A stretch of DNA of 64,000 bases from [Flavobacterium] thermophilum (GCA_900450595.1 UGGS01000001.1:2356001-2420000), one strand, 5' to 3'; shown: positions 25,997 to 34,522, numbered from the stretch's first letter. Made by a program: numbers and translations. Notes: generated by a model from the sequence alone, not told the origin.

Positions 25997-26950
25997 TTAT
26001 TGGATAATCAACACGCCTGGCCCTTGAACCAATTCGAGCGGAACCGGAATAAATTTTTCCACTTTCTCCCCTTTGTGAACGCGAATGGCGGCTTCCACAG
26101 CTTTTTCGCCAATTAATGCCGGTTTTTGCGCGACCGTGGCTGCCATTTTGCCTTCTTTCACGGCTTTGACTGCGTCATCTGTCGCATCGAATCCGACCAC
26201 AAGGACGTTGTTCATTCCATGTGCTTGCAACGCCTCTAAAGCTCCTAAGGCCATTTCATCATTATGCGCAAAAACCGCTTGAATGTCTTTATGGCTTTGC
26301 AAAATGTTTTCCATGACCGACAGTCCTTTCGCCCGGTCAAAATCTGCCGCCTGTTTGGCGACGACCTTCATATTGGCCGCTTTGTCAATGACTTGGTGAA
26401 ATCCTTCTCCACGTTCACGAGCCGCCGAAGAACCAGGAATTCCTTCTAATTCCACGATGTTTCCACCGTTTTTCAAGTGATCGACAAGAAATTGGGCTGC
26501 CATTTTCCCTCCAGCCACATTGTCGGAGGCGATATGGGTGGCCACTTTCCCGCCGTCCGCGCTGCGGTCGACCGTAATGACCGGGATGTTGGCGCTGTTG
26601 GCGGATTCAATCGCAGACGTGACAGCGCTAGAGTCCGTCGGGTTGACCAACAGCACATCGACCTTTTGCTGGATCAAGTCTTCAATATCGTTAATTTGTT
26701 TTGCTGAATCATTTTGGGCATCGACGACAATCAATTCCGCCCCTTCGTCTTTGGCGGCTTTTTCCGCTCCTTCTTTTAAGGTGACGAAGAACGGGTTGTT
26801 CAAGGTGGAAATGGACAAACCGATTTTCACTTCTCCATCTTGTTTCGTTTTCCCTTTGTCGCTCGAGGCACTGTTCTGTTCGAGCGAACATCCACCCAAC
26901 ACGCCTCCCGCAAGCAACAATGCTGCCAATAACCCCACTGCTTTTCTCAT
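25997..26950 (-). CDS. rbsB: Ribose ABC transporter substrate-binding lipoprotein
   Basis: Captures ribose outside the membrane for RbsAC. The 317-aa protein has a lipoprotein signal (LLAALLLAGGVLGGCS, lipid-bearing Cys21) and a type I binding-protein fold with KIGLSISTLNNPFFVTLKEG, VLLVNPTDSSAV and VFAHNDEMALGALEAL. The last residues, GVLIIQ, and the stop codon come from the terminal repeat of the adjacent insertion sequence, replacing the native end beyond LELVQG. Only the extreme C-terminus is changed, so function is probably kept. The start at 26950 has AAGGGGG. Confidence 0.93.
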   Translation of the reverse strand: MRKAVGLLAALLLAGGVLGGCSLEQNSASSDKGKTKQDGEVKIGLSISTLNNPFFVTLKEGAEKAAKDEGAELIVVDAQNDSAKQINDIEDLIQQKVDVLLVNPTDSSAVTSAIESANSANIPVITVDRSADGGKVATHIASDNVAGGKMAAQFLVDHLKNGGNIVELEGIPGSSAARERGEGFHQVIDKAANMKVVAKQAADFDRAKGLSVMENILQSHKDIQAVFAHNDEMALGALEALQAHGMNNVLVVGFDATDDAVKAVKEGKMAATVAQKPALIGEKAVEAAIRVHKGEKVEKFIPVPLELVQGPGVLIIQ

Positions 26951-26982
26951 TTTGATTCCCCCTTGTTTTTTGATCAAATCTA

Positions 26983-27927
26983 TCATGCTTCTTTGCGGCG
27001 ATCGAGCAAGACCGCAAGAAGAATGACCGCTCCTTTAATGACCTGTTGATAAAAGGAAGATACATTGAGTAAGTTTAACCCATTGTTTAACACACCGATC
27101 ATGAGTGCTCCCACCAATGTACCAAAAATCCATCCTTTTCCTCCCGATAAGCTGGTACCGCCTAAGACAACCGCGGCAATGGCATCCAACTCGTACGCTG
27201 TTCCTGCCGTCGGCTGCGCTGAATTCAAACGGGAAGTTAAAATGAGCCCCGCCAAAGCAGATAACGTCCCTGTCAGCGCATATACATATATTTTGAGTCG
27301 ATCAACGCGAAGTCCCGATAGACGGCTCGCTTCTTCGTTCCCCCCAACCGCGTACGTATGGCGGCCAAATGTAGTCTTTTTCAATACCACATACAAAGCG
27401 ATATAGACCATGAGCATCAATATAATAGGTACGGGAATGCCGAAGAAATAACCGCGGCCTATCATCTGAAACATGGTGTCATCAGACGCAAACCCTGTAA
27501 TCGGGCGACCGTCCGTGTAAACGAGAGTCAAGCCGCGAAACGCCGTCATGGTCGCCAGCGTAGCGATAAAAGGAGCGACTTTTCCTTTGGTGATGATCAC
27601 CCCATTCAACACTCCCATTACCATACCCGCTAATAGGCCCACCAGTATAGCGACAAAACCATTCATTCCTTGCGCCATCATTCCTGCTGTGATAGCGCTT
27701 GAGAGCGCTAACACAGAACCGACTGATAAATCGATGCCTCCTGTTAAAATGACAAACGTCATCCCAAAGGCAATCAAGGCGTTGATGGATACTTGCCGCA
27801 GGAGATTGAGCCAGTTGTCCACCGTCAAAAAGTCATCGCTCAATATGGAAAGCACGATGCATAGCAGAAACAATCCGATGAGAGGCCCTAATTTTTTCAC
27901 ATCCCATTTTCGCTTTGCTTCCATCAT
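26983..27927 (-). CDS. rbsC: Ribose ABC transporter permease
   Basis: A 314-aa integral membrane protein with 8-10 helices. Family motifs: ALIAFGMTFVILTGGIDLSVGS near the N-terminus and DAIAAVVLGGTSLSGGKG near the C-terminus, the latter being the loop that meets the ATPase. The start overlaps the rbsA stop by four bases (ATGA), giving coupled translation. Confidence 0.95.
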   Translation of the reverse strand: MMEAKRKWDVKKLGPLIGLFLLCIVLSILSDDFLTVDNWLNLLRQVSINALIAFGMTFVILTGGIDLSVGSVLALSSAITAGMMAQGMNGFVAILVGLLAGMVMGVLNGVIITKGKVAPFIATLATMTAFRGLTLVYTDGRPITGFASDDTMFQMIGRGYFFGIPVPIILMLMVYIALYVVLKKTTFGRHTYAVGGNEEASRLSGLRVDRLKIYVYALTGTLSALAGLILTSRLNSAQPTAGTAYELDAIAAVVLGGTSLSGGKGWIFGTLVGALMIGVLNNGLNLLNVSSFYQQVIKGAVILLAVLLDRRKEA

Positions 27928-29417
27928 CGATTCCCCCCTGTCGCCGCCCGCATGATCGTTTCTTGATCCAGCCCATCGTTCTCCAAGACCGCCTGAACTT
28001 TTCCTTCATGAATCACCATAACACGGTCACTCATGCCTAATACTTCTGGCAACTCGGAAGAGACCATCACGATCGCGACACCTTGAGCAGCCAGTTCATT
28101 GATGATTTCGTAAATCTCTTTCTTTGCCCCCACATCCACGCCGCGAGTAGGTTCATCCAAAATGAGGATGCGGGGGTTCATCGCCAGCCACTTTCCGAAG
28201 ACAACTTTTTGTTGATTTCCACCGCTCAATGCTTTTACCGCTAAATCAGGCGAAGAAGTTTTAATATTCAGCAGATGGATGAATGACAACACCACGTCCC
28301 GTTCTTTCGATGACTGGATGAATCCTGCTGTCGCCAATTGTTCCAATTTCGGCAACGTCAAATTCTCATGAACACTCATCTCGAGAACGAGCCCTTTTTG
28401 CTTTCGGTCTTCGGTAATCATGGCGATGCCATGTTCTACAGCTTGATGCGGAGAGCGGATGCGCACAGGGCGTCCGTCGATATAAATATCTCCTTCATCG
28501 AATGGTCTGGCGCCGAAAATGGCTTCCATGATCTCTGTTCGCCCTGATCCCATCAATCCTGCAACACCAAGCACTTCACCAGCCCGCACGGAAAACGATA
28601 CGTTTTCAAACACTCCGATTTTCGTGAGTCGTTCCACACGCAATCGCTCTTCTCCGATGGTGACACGCCGCTTTGGAAAGCGCTCCCCGATTTGCCGGCC
28701 GACCATCATTTGCACAATTTCATCAACGTTCGTTTCCTTGACTCGTTTTGTGCCGATGAACTGGCCATCACGCAAAACGGAAATCCGATCGCAAATCGTA
28801 AAAATTTCTTCCATCCGATGAGAAATGTACACAATCGCGATCCCTTGCTCCTTCAAGGTTTGAATGACGGAAAACAAGGCCTGAATTTCCCGTTCCGTGA
28901 GCGCCGCTGTCGGTTCATCCATAATGAGGCACTTGGCGTTCGTCGAAATCGCCCTAGCAATCTCGATCATCTGCTGTTTCCCGACAGATAACCGGCCGGC
29001 GAGCTCTCTCGGGTTCAGGTCCATTCCTAATCTCCGTAAATAGGCAGCGGCCTGTTGTTCCATTTCTTTATAACGAATGACACCCGTTCGCCCGATTTTC
29101 GGCTCGCGCCCAAGGAAAATATTTTCCGCCACCGTCAACGTTGGAATGATGTTCAACTCTTGATGAATCACGACAATCCCGTCGCGTTCCGCCTCTTTCG
29201 GATGGCGGTAATGCACTTCCCGCCCGTTGACAACAATCGTTCCCCCATCCCGATCATAAATGCCGGTCAGCACTTTAATCAGCGTCGATTTCCCCGCGCC
29301 ATTCTCCCCCATCAACGCATGCACTTCTCCAGGGAGCACTTCAAAATCAACGCCATTCAAAACGATATTGGTGCCAAACGACTTTTGGATCGATCGCATG
29401 TCAATTAAGGGCCTCAT
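27924..29417 (-). CDS. rbsA: Ribose ABC transporter ATPase (double domain)
   Basis: A 497-aa protein with two fused ABC domains. The first has Walker A GENGAGKSTLIK, LSVGKQQMIEIARA and LIMDEPTAALT. The second has a degenerate P-loop (GLMGSGRTEIME) with LSGGNQQKVVFGKWLA and LILDEPTRGVDVG, the usual RbsA/MglA arrangement. Located between rbsD and rbsC in the standard operon order. Confidence 0.96.
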   Translation of the reverse strand: MRPLIDMRSIQKSFGTNIVLNGVDFEVLPGEVHALMGENGAGKSTLIKVLTGIYDRDGGTIVVNGREVHYRHPKEAERDGIVVIHQELNIIPTLTVAENIFLGREPKIGRTGVIRYKEMEQQAAAYLRRLGMDLNPRELAGRLSVGKQQMIEIARAISTNAKCLIMDEPTAALTEREIQALFSVIQTLKEQGIAIVYISHRMEEIFTICDRISVLRDGQFIGTKRVKETNVDEIVQMMVGRQIGERFPKRRVTIGEERLRVERLTKIGVFENVSFSVRAGEVLGVAGLMGSGRTEIMEAIFGARPFDEGDIYIDGRPVRIRSPHQAVEHGIAMITEDRKQKGLVLEMSVHENLTLPKLEQLATAGFIQSSKERDVVLSFIHLLNIKTSSPDLAVKALSGGNQQKVVFGKWLAMNPRILILDEPTRGVDVGAKKEIYEIINELAAQGVAIVMVSSELPEVLGMSDRVMVIHEGKVQAVLENDGLDQETIMRAATGGNR

Positions 29418-29450
29418 GGTTTCTGCCCTCCTTTTCTTTCAGACATTTTC

Positions 29451-29849
29451 CTATGAAAAGTTCACACCAGAACGAAGAATGATATTGGCATAAGGAGTGG
29501 CTTCCCCTGTACGAATGACTGCCTTCGCTTCCTTCGTCATGACCTTGAATTCTTCATGAGGGACAAATTGAATCGGCACATCTCTCATTCTGGCTTTAAT
29601 GCTTTCGTACATGTCTGGATTTTGGGTTTTGATTTCCTCCGCTAATACGATTCTTTCCACGACCAACTCATCGATGACCGCATCCAAGACGGACAAAAAA
29701 GGTGGAACCCCTTTGACAACAGCTAAGTCAATGCGCGCCTCTTCGTTTGGAATCGGCAGCCCGCAATCAGCAATCACGATCGTATCGGTGTGTCCTAGTG
29801 AGGCAAGCAATGTGCTCAGCTCTTTATTTAAAATCCCTTGTTTTTTCAT
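29451..29849 (-). CDS. rbsD: D-ribose pyranase
   Basis: Interconverts beta-pyran and furan forms of ribose so that RbsK can use it. The 132-aa protein has the active-site His20 and Asp28 in ASLGHTDTIVIADCGLPIP and the conserved C-terminal GEATPYANIILRSGV. ATG 29849 overlaps the rbsK stop (ATGA). Confidence 0.95.
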   Translation of the reverse strand: MKKQGILNKELSTLLASLGHTDTIVIADCGLPIPNEEARIDLAVVKGVPPFLSVLDAVIDELVVERIVLAEEIKTQNPDMYESIKARMRDVPIQFVPHEEFKVMTKEAKAVIRTGEATPYANIILRSGVNFS

Positions 29850-30742
29850 GACTGACTCCCTTCCTGTTTGGCCAAAAATGATTCGACATCTTCCCGTGTC
29901 GGCATCCCGGCCTGCGCACCGAGCTTGGTGACCGATAGCGCTGCGGCCGCATTGGCAAACCGGCACGCTTCCGCGAGCGGCTTTCCTTCCGCCAGCGCAA
30001 CGGCGAGCGCGCCGTTAAACGTGTCGCCCGCCCCAGTCGTATCGACAACCGGCACCCGGAAGCCCGGGATGAGCTGTTCCTTCCCGTCTTGCCAAATGCG
30101 CACTCCTTTCGCCCCTTCAGTGACGATCAGTTTATTGACCAACTTGCCCTCGTCCATGCCGGCAAACAACAACGCGCGCTCATGTTCGTTTGGCGTTAGG
30201 AAATCCGCCTGCTCAAGCACGGACGGCGGCAGCGGCTGCGCCGGAGCGGGGTTGACAATGACCCGCACACCACGGCGATGGGCGAGCGAAACAGCCCGCT
30301 CGACGACCGGAATCGGGATTTCTAGCTGCAACAGGCAAACATCGCTTTGCGCGATGACCGATTCGTACTTGTCGAGGTCCTCTGGAGGTAAGGCGTGATT
30401 CGCTCCGGGCACAACGATAATCCGGTTGTCCTGTTCGGAAATGGTAATCGACGCAATGCCGGTATGTTGATGTGTAACCGGTTTCACACCATCGACAGAA
30501 ATTCCTTCGCTTTGCAGGGAGCGAAGGAGCTCCCTGCCGAATGCGTCCTCGCCAACCGCACCAATCATCCGCACGTCAGCGCCAAGACGGGCGGCCGCCA
30601 CCGCCTGGTTCGCTCCCTTGCCGCCGGGAGTGGTGAGAAACCGCTCGCCCAAGATGGTCTCCCCTTGGTTTGGAAACCGTGCCGCCACGGTGACTAAGTC
30701 CATGTTGATACTACCAATCACAGTAATGACAGGCTTGTTCAC
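29846..30742 (-). CDS. rbsK: Ribokinase
   Basis: Phosphorylates ribose at O5. A 298-aa PfkB-family kinase with the substrate motif GGKGANQAVAAARLGA near the N-terminus and the catalytic-base/anion-hole motif DTTGAGDTFNGALAVAL. It overlaps rbsR upstream and rbsD downstream by four bases each. Confidence 0.95.
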   Translation of the reverse strand: MNKPVITVIGSINMDLVTVAARFPNQGETILGERFLTTPGGKGANQAVAAARLGADVRMIGAVGEDAFGRELLRSLQSEGISVDGVKPVTHQHTGIASITISEQDNRIIVVPGANHALPPEDLDKYESVIAQSDVCLLQLEIPIPVVERAVSLAHRRGVRVIVNPAPAQPLPPSVLEQADFLTPNEHERALLFAGMDEGKLVNKLIVTEGAKGVRIWQDGKEQLIPGFRVPVVDTTGAGDTFNGALAVALAEGKPLAEACRFANAAAALSVTKLGAQAGMPTREDVESFLAKQEGSQS

Positions 30743-31728
30743 GTTTGTTCCCTCCTTGACGTCGATTGCCGCACCATTAATTGAACCGGAAGCTGATAAT
30801 GAATTTTTTCCAGTGGCTTTCCTTCGATTTGTTTGATTAAAATTCTGGCCGCGATGGCCCCCATTTCATAAATGGGCTGAGACACCGTCGACAGCTCAGG
30901 GGTGGTCATTTCCGTCAACGGGATGCCGTCGTAACCGATAATCGCAATATCATCAGGGACTCTCAATCCGCACTGCTGAACCGCTTTCAACGCACCGACC
31001 GCCATCGCGTCATTGCCGGCAAAAATGCCATCGATCTCATGATCGGTCAAAGCCGCCATCACCGCTTCTTTGGCCTGCTTGAGCTGGTAGTTCCCCTGAA
31101 TCACTAACCGCTGCTCCCAAATCCCCAGTTCCATCATTTCATCCTGGTAACCACGAAAGCGCTCAACCGCGTTGACCACATGCATCGGACCTTGAATATG
31201 AGCGATGCGCCGACATCCCATTTCATACAAATGTCTAGTCGCCAACCGCGCCCCCCCATAGTTATCAGCGACCACAGACGGATACCGCTCATGGAACGGA
31301 CGGTCCAGCACAACAATCGGAACATCCCATTCATCTACTTCATCCGGCGTCAATTGGTTCGTTGTCAAAATGACACCGTCCACATATTTTTGTTTTAACA
31401 CTTCGATGTATTCTCGTTCTTTTTCTACTTTCTCATCGGAATTGCATAGAATGACCGTATAGTCATAAATGTTCATTACATCTTCCACCGCGCGCACGAG
31501 TTCCGGAAAGAATGGGTTGGTAATATCGGGGACAATCAATCCAACCGTTTTGGATGTTTTTTTAAACAGCGCCCTCGCCACTTCACTCGGCTTGTAATTC
31601 AGCTCCTTCATCGCCTGTCTGACGCGCTTCTCCGTTTCTTCATTCACGTACCCGTTTTGATTCAACACCCGTGACACGGTGGCGACGGAGACACCTGCAC
31701 GCTTTGCGACATCACGAATCGTTGCCAT
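30739..31728 (-). CDS. rbsR: LacI-family repressor of the ribose operon
   Basis: A 329-aa regulator with an N-terminal LacI helix-turn-helix (TIRDVAKRAGVSVATVSRVL), hinge NYKPSEVARAL and a sugar-binding domain. First gene of rbsRKDACB, so it controls its own synthesis. A perfect operator-like palindrome lies just downstream of the promoter. Confidence 0.94.
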   Translation of the reverse strand: MATIRDVAKRAGVSVATVSRVLNQNGYVNEETEKRVRQAMKELNYKPSEVARALFKKTSKTVGLIVPDITNPFFPELVRAVEDVMNIYDYTVILCNSDEKVEKEREYIEVLKQKYVDGVILTTNQLTPDEVDEWDVPIVVLDRPFHERYPSVVADNYGGARLATRHLYEMGCRRIAHIQGPMHVVNAVERFRGYQDEMMELGIWEQRLVIQGNYQLKQAKEAVMAALTDHEIDGIFAGNDAMAVGALKAVQQCGLRVPDDIAIIGYDGIPLTEMTTPELSTVSQPIYEMGAIAARILIKQIEGKPLEKIHYQLPVQLMVRQSTSRREQT

Positions 31729-31752
31729 TGTCGATTCCTTCTCTTTCGTTGA

Positions 31753-31798
31753 TGTAACCGGTTACATATAGTATACATGATTTCGGAGAAGCCATCAA
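31753..31798 (-). promoter_or_regulatory. rbs promoter and RbsR operator
   Basis: On the minus strand TTGATG (31798-31793), 17 bases, TATACT (31775-31770). Right after it comes the perfect palindrome TGTAACCGGTTACA (31753-31766), at the likely transcription start. It fits LacI-family operators (half-site TGTAACC) and is also close to a cre site. Confidence 0.8.
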
Positions 31799-31855
31799 GC
31801 ATTTTCCTATCCCTTCTCATCCCGAGGCTCCTTTTAAACATGGAGGTCAGTCATA

Positions 31856-31884
31856 TTGTGATTTTCCCCGCCTACGGTTATAAT
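31856..31884 (+). promoter_or_regulatory. Strong promoter of the split antitoxin RNA
   Basis: TTGTGA (31856-31861), 17 bases, TATAAT (31879-31884). It points into the insertion sequence and, before insertion, across the 3' end of the toxin gene. Confidence 0.7.
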
Positions 31885-31890
31885 AAGAGT

Positions 31891-31998
31891 GAAAAAACCA
31901 TACGATAAAAGCAGGACATTGGCAGCCTCCAATGTCCTGATCAACACGCACGGCTGCTGCAAGAAGTGCAGTGGCCCGGAAACGAGCAGGAGCAACCC
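31891..31998 (+). ncRNA. 5' part of a probable type I antitoxin RNA, split by an IS
   Basis: No gene is seen here. From the expected start at about 31891 the transcript forms a 10-bp hairpin AGGACATTGG (31913-31922) / CCAATGTCCT (31929-31938), then runs to the 11-bp target duplication (31988-31998) where the insertion sequence enters. Joined to 33583-33622 beyond the element, the original RNA would be near 146 bases, ending in a terminator that overlaps the stop codon of the opposite-strand toxin. The layout is that of txpA/ratA-type loci; the RNA itself is inferred. Confidence 0.55.
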
Positions 31999-32052
31999 CA
32001 TACCCATCAAGTTAAGAATTTTGGTCTTTGTGCATCGTCAAAAACATGGTAT

Positions 32053-32083
32053 CCTTTCTAACGAACACTCCACGTTAGAAAGG
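32053..32083 (+). promoter_or_regulatory. Hairpin sequestering the transposase ribosome site (IS4 copy 2)
   Basis: CCTTTCTAACG (32053-32063) and CGTTAGAAAGG (32073-32083), a perfect 11-bp stem. The 3' arm contains the ribosome site GAAAGGA of the transposase. Confidence 0.7.
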
Positions 32084-32092
32084 ATTTTTTTC

Positions 32093-33424
32093 ATGGAAAA
32101 ACAAATGAAAGCATGGATTCAAACCATTCGTCAACTCTTTTCTCCCGAAGAATTAACCCGTCTCGCACGGAAAACAGGCTTTATCCGGCGGCAGCGTTCG
32201 TTAACGGCGGAAGCCTTTCTGACTCTCTGTGCATGGGGAGATGGCTCACTGGCCAAACAGTCGCTTCAGCGGTTGTGTGCGGCCTTGACGCTTTGGCATG
32301 GCTGTTCCCTTTCAAGCGAAGGCTTGAATCAGCGTTTTACCGATCGGGCCGTGGCATTTTTGCGAGAAGTGTTTTTCCTTCTCCTCCTGCATCAACGTCC
32401 ATTGCTTTTGTCAGCCATGGAGACCTATCGAACTTGTTTTACCCGCCTGCGGATTTTGGACTCAACCAGCTTTTTGGTTCCCGCTGACTATGGGGAAGAC
32501 TATCGAGGTTCCGTTTCGTCGGGGGTGAAAATTCAGTTTGAATATGACTTGTTATCCGGCGCCTGCCTTCAGCTATGCGTTCAATCGGCCAATGACTCGG
32601 ACGCTCGTTTTGCCTATCATGCCCAGCATACGATTTTACCGAATGACCTATGTATTCGGGATTTGGGCTTTTTCTCCGTTGCCGCACTGGCCGAGATCGA
32701 CGCCCGCGGAGCGTATTATATTACTCGGCTCCGTTCCGATATGAAAGTGTATATCAAGGAGAATGGCCAGTGGAAGGAATGGGATTGGGAATCTCTTGGG
32801 AATCAATTAAAGGAAGGGGAATCAGTAGAAATGGAACATGTATACATCGGGCATGAGCGTTTGTATATCCCACGCTTGATTTTTCGACGTTTGACGGCGG
32901 AAGAATGGCAAAAACGGATGGCGTATGTGCGAAAAAGGGAAAAAAGAAAAGGGAAGGCACTGACACGCCAAACCCTCGAACAAAAGAAATACCACATCTT
33001 ACTGACGAATTTACCACAAGAGTCGTTTGATGGTCAACAGGTTTATGAGCTCTATTCCCTGCGCTGGCAAATTGAATTGTTGTTTAAAGCCTGGAAATCC
33101 GTATTTGATTTGGAGAAAGTCAAGGAGATGAAAAAAGAACGTTTCGAATGCCATTTATACGGGACGTTGATTGCCATTTTGGTCACCCAGACGTTTCTGT
33201 TTCAAGCTCGGATGTATTGGCATCAAAAGGAAGACATTGAAATCAGTGAACGGAAAGCGCTCGATCTTCTCCAATCGTATTGGCACCAGTTGCTTTTGCG
33301 TTCGCATATGGCGGAAATCAACCTTTTCTCTCTCCTTTCCCTGTTACGAAAACATGCCAAGAAAGGTCGAAGGAAAGGGGAAGAAACGGCATCAGATATC
33401 TTAACGAAATTAGAGATATGGTAG
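32093..33424 (+). CDS. IS4-family transposase (IS231-like)
   Basis: A 443-aa transposase. Catalytic region ILDSTSFLVPADYG (first Asp) and IRDLGFFSVAAL (second Asp). The YREK signature is complete in YSLRWQIELLFKAWK. Frame intact. ATG 32093 follows GAAAGGATTTTTTTC; the frame is open upstream but those codons lie outside or at the edge of the element. Its transcription orientation is the same as the antitoxin promoter outside, which could read into it. Confidence 0.9.
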   Translation: MEKQMKAWIQTIRQLFSPEELTRLARKTGFIRRQRSLTAEAFLTLCAWGDGSLAKQSLQRLCAALTLWHGCSLSSEGLNQRFTDRAVAFLREVFFLLLLHQRPLLLSAMETYRTCFTRLRILDSTSFLVPADYGEDYRGSVSSGVKIQFEYDLLSGACLQLCVQSANDSDARFAYHAQHTILPNDLCIRDLGFFSVAALAEIDARGAYYITRLRSDMKVYIKENGQWKEWDWESLGNQLKEGESVEMEHVYIGHERLYIPRLIFRRLTAEEWQKRMAYVRKREKRKGKALTRQTLEQKKYHILLTNLPQESFDGQQVYELYSLRWQIELLFKAWKSVFDLEKVKEMKKERFECHLYGTLIAILVTQTFLFQARMYWHQKEDIEISERKALDLLQSYWHQLLLRSHMAEINLFSLLSLLRKHAKKGRRKGEETASDILTKLEIW

Positions 33425-33577
33425 AATTAGATATGGATATAAATACCAAATACCCCTCTTCTGGAGGGGTATTTGGTATGCCCAATAATGGATGTGATCC
33501 CCATCATTCACTGCGGGGATGAACACGAGTATCGTCTTAAAAATTTTATACCGCTAAACTTGACGGGTATGAGGAGC

Positions 33578-33622
33578 AACCCACCCTCACCTAGGCCGAG
33601 CAGGGTGGGTTACTTCTCTTTT
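33578..33622. terminator. Shared terminator of toxin mRNA and antitoxin RNA
   Basis: AACCCACCCT (33578-33587) / AGGGTGGGTT (33602-33611), tail ACTTCTCTTTT on the plus strand. The toxin stop codon lies inside the stem. Part of the left arm is also the IS target duplication. Confidence 0.75.
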
Positions 33623-33693
33623 GACACCGCAATGACTGCCACGACAAGCGACGCAAAGGAAATCATTAAGGACAACGCCTCCGCAACAGTCAT
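33610..33693 (-). CDS. Putative holin-like type I toxin (27 aa)
   Basis: A 27-aa peptide: MTVAEALSLM, a hydrophobic stretch ISFASLVVAVIAV, then SKEK. This is the pattern of the small putative holin-like toxins (TxpA/BsrG relatives) whose translation is blocked by an antisense RNA. The toxin would insert in the cytoplasmic membrane. AAAGGGGG lies upstream; the start may be ATG 33693 or TTG 33696, and a 35-aa version from an earlier ATG is possible. It has an extended -10 promoter and ends in the shared terminator. Family assigned by motif and size only. Confidence 0.7.
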   Translation of the reverse strand: MTVAEALSLMISFASLVVAVIAVSKEK

Positions 33694-33761
33694 CAATCCA
33701 GCAGCACCCCCTTTCATCAAGGGAGTCGCCACTGCCCACCCTGCGTAAACCGTGCATTTGT

Positions 33762-33770
33762 ATTATACCA
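33762..33770 (-). promoter_or_regulatory. Toxin promoter, extended -10
   Basis: TGGTATAAT on the minus strand, about 70 bases upstream of the toxin start. Confidence 0.55.
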
Positions 33771-33830
33771 TGCTCGATCCGAGCCAAAAATAGATCTTGG
33801 CAAATTCAGGACGTTTTTCCATCATACAAA

Positions 33831-33857
33831 ACACTCCTTGCCCGCCGCAAGGAGTGT
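33831..33857 (-). terminator. Terminator of the 38-aa membrane protein gene
   Basis: ACACTCCTTG (33831-33840) / CAAGGAGTGT (33848-33857), followed on the minus strand by TTTGT. Confidence 0.7.
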
Positions 33858-33863
33858 TGTTCG

Positions 33864-33980
33864 CTATTCTTTTTTCCACCGCTCGCTCGCTTCATCCGCC
33901 TGTTTGGCCGCCACCATCATACTCATGATGACAAGCATCACGAACGAACCGACAAACATTCCGGCGATAAACATGCCCAT
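33864..33980 (-). CDS. Small single-pass membrane protein (38 aa)
   Basis: ATG 33980 with GGGAGAGATCGCC upstream opens a 38-codon frame: a hydrophobic helix (MFIAGMFVGSFVMLVIMSMM) followed by a charged tail ending WKKE. It has its own ribosome site and terminator. The pattern resembles small phage- or sporulation-associated membrane proteins; no family is certain. Confidence 0.6.
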   Translation of the reverse strand: MGMFIAGMFVGSFVMLVIMSMMVAAKQADEASERWKKE

Positions 33981-34069
33981 GGCGATCTCTCCCTTTTCTT
34001 TGAAACTAGTTATTTGCCATTCTTTCCTTTTTCGCCCCGGTCTATACGTTGGGAGAGTCTACAGCCATA

Positions 34070-34522
34070 TCATACGCCGCGCTGAAGCGAACGATGCCTC
34101 GCTTTCCGCCAACGGCGGCAAAAAAACAGGATGACTAAAGCGATCAGCGCCCCGCACGAGTCGATCGCCACATCTTTCGGCGTCGCCGTCCGCCCCGGCT
34201 CAAATGATTGATGCCATTCATCGGTCGCGGCATAAGCGGTCGCAAACAGCCAAGCGCCGATATACGACGCCCGCCTCGGAAACAGCGCCCGCCAGACCAA
34301 CACAGCCAAAATGCCGAATTCGATCAAATGCGCCGCTTTGCGAATGAGGAAGTTCAAGAACGAAGGGCCTTCCTCCTCCCCACCGCCAAACGGCCAATAC
34401 GACAGAATCACTTGCAAGACGTGAGCGGTATTCGCTCCGGTGAACCACGAAGACTCGCTAAACGTGTAAATGACGAGACACCAAAGCATGACGGGGAGCC
34501 AGCGGGAGAGAAAATCTCTCAT
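34070..34522 (-). CDS. VanZ-like family membrane protein
   Basis: A 150-aa protein with four predicted membrane helices and the VanZ-like hallmarks: FLIRKAAHLIEFGILAVLV, then ATAYAATDEWHQSFEPGR and the C-terminal TPKDVAIDSCGALIALV. VanZ gives low teicoplanin resistance in enterococci, but most relatives in Bacilli have no known role. The start at 34522 has AGGTGA upstream; the frame remains open further but without a ribosome site. Confidence 0.85.
   Translation of the reverse strand: MRDFLSRWLPVMLWCLVIYTFSESSWFTGANTAHVLQVILSYWPFGGGEEEGPSFLNFLIRKAAHLIEFGILAVLVWRALFPRRASYIGAWLFATAYAATDEWHQSFEPGRTATPKDVAIDSCGALIALVILFFCRRWRKARHRSLQRGV

Larger units (their letters stand above)
24777..26013 (-). 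mobile_element. IS4-family insertion sequence (1237 bp)
   Basis: Bounded by terminal repeats TGTTGATTATCCAA at 24777-24790 and its reverse complement at 26000-26013. One transposase gene on the minus strand. The flanks (GATCACGAG on the left, CGCCTGGCC on the right) show no target duplication, so the element probably took part in a rearrangement. Its right repeat supplies the last codons of rbsB. It resembles IS5377 of G. stearothermophilus, from memory. Confidence 0.85.
31999..33571 (+). mobile_element. IS4-family (IS231-like) insertion sequence, 1573 bp, with 11-bp target duplication
   Basis: Inverted ends start CATACCC(A/G)TCAAGTT at 31999 and end with the complement at 33571. The target duplication AGGAGCAACCC is at 31988-31998 and 33572-33582; 10-12 bp duplications are normal for the IS231 group. 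The intact duplication marks this as a simple, fairly recent insertion. Confidence 0.92.

Noticed and set aside
25281-26027. 248-codon plus-strand frame across the IS4 transposase
   Set aside because: Shadow of the transposase gene, which has a complete YREK motif on the other strand.
33781-33825. 20-codon frame on the minus strand between the two tiny membrane-protein genes
   Set aside because: It overlaps the toxin promoter, has no ribosome site apart from the upstream hairpin, and resembles no known small protein.
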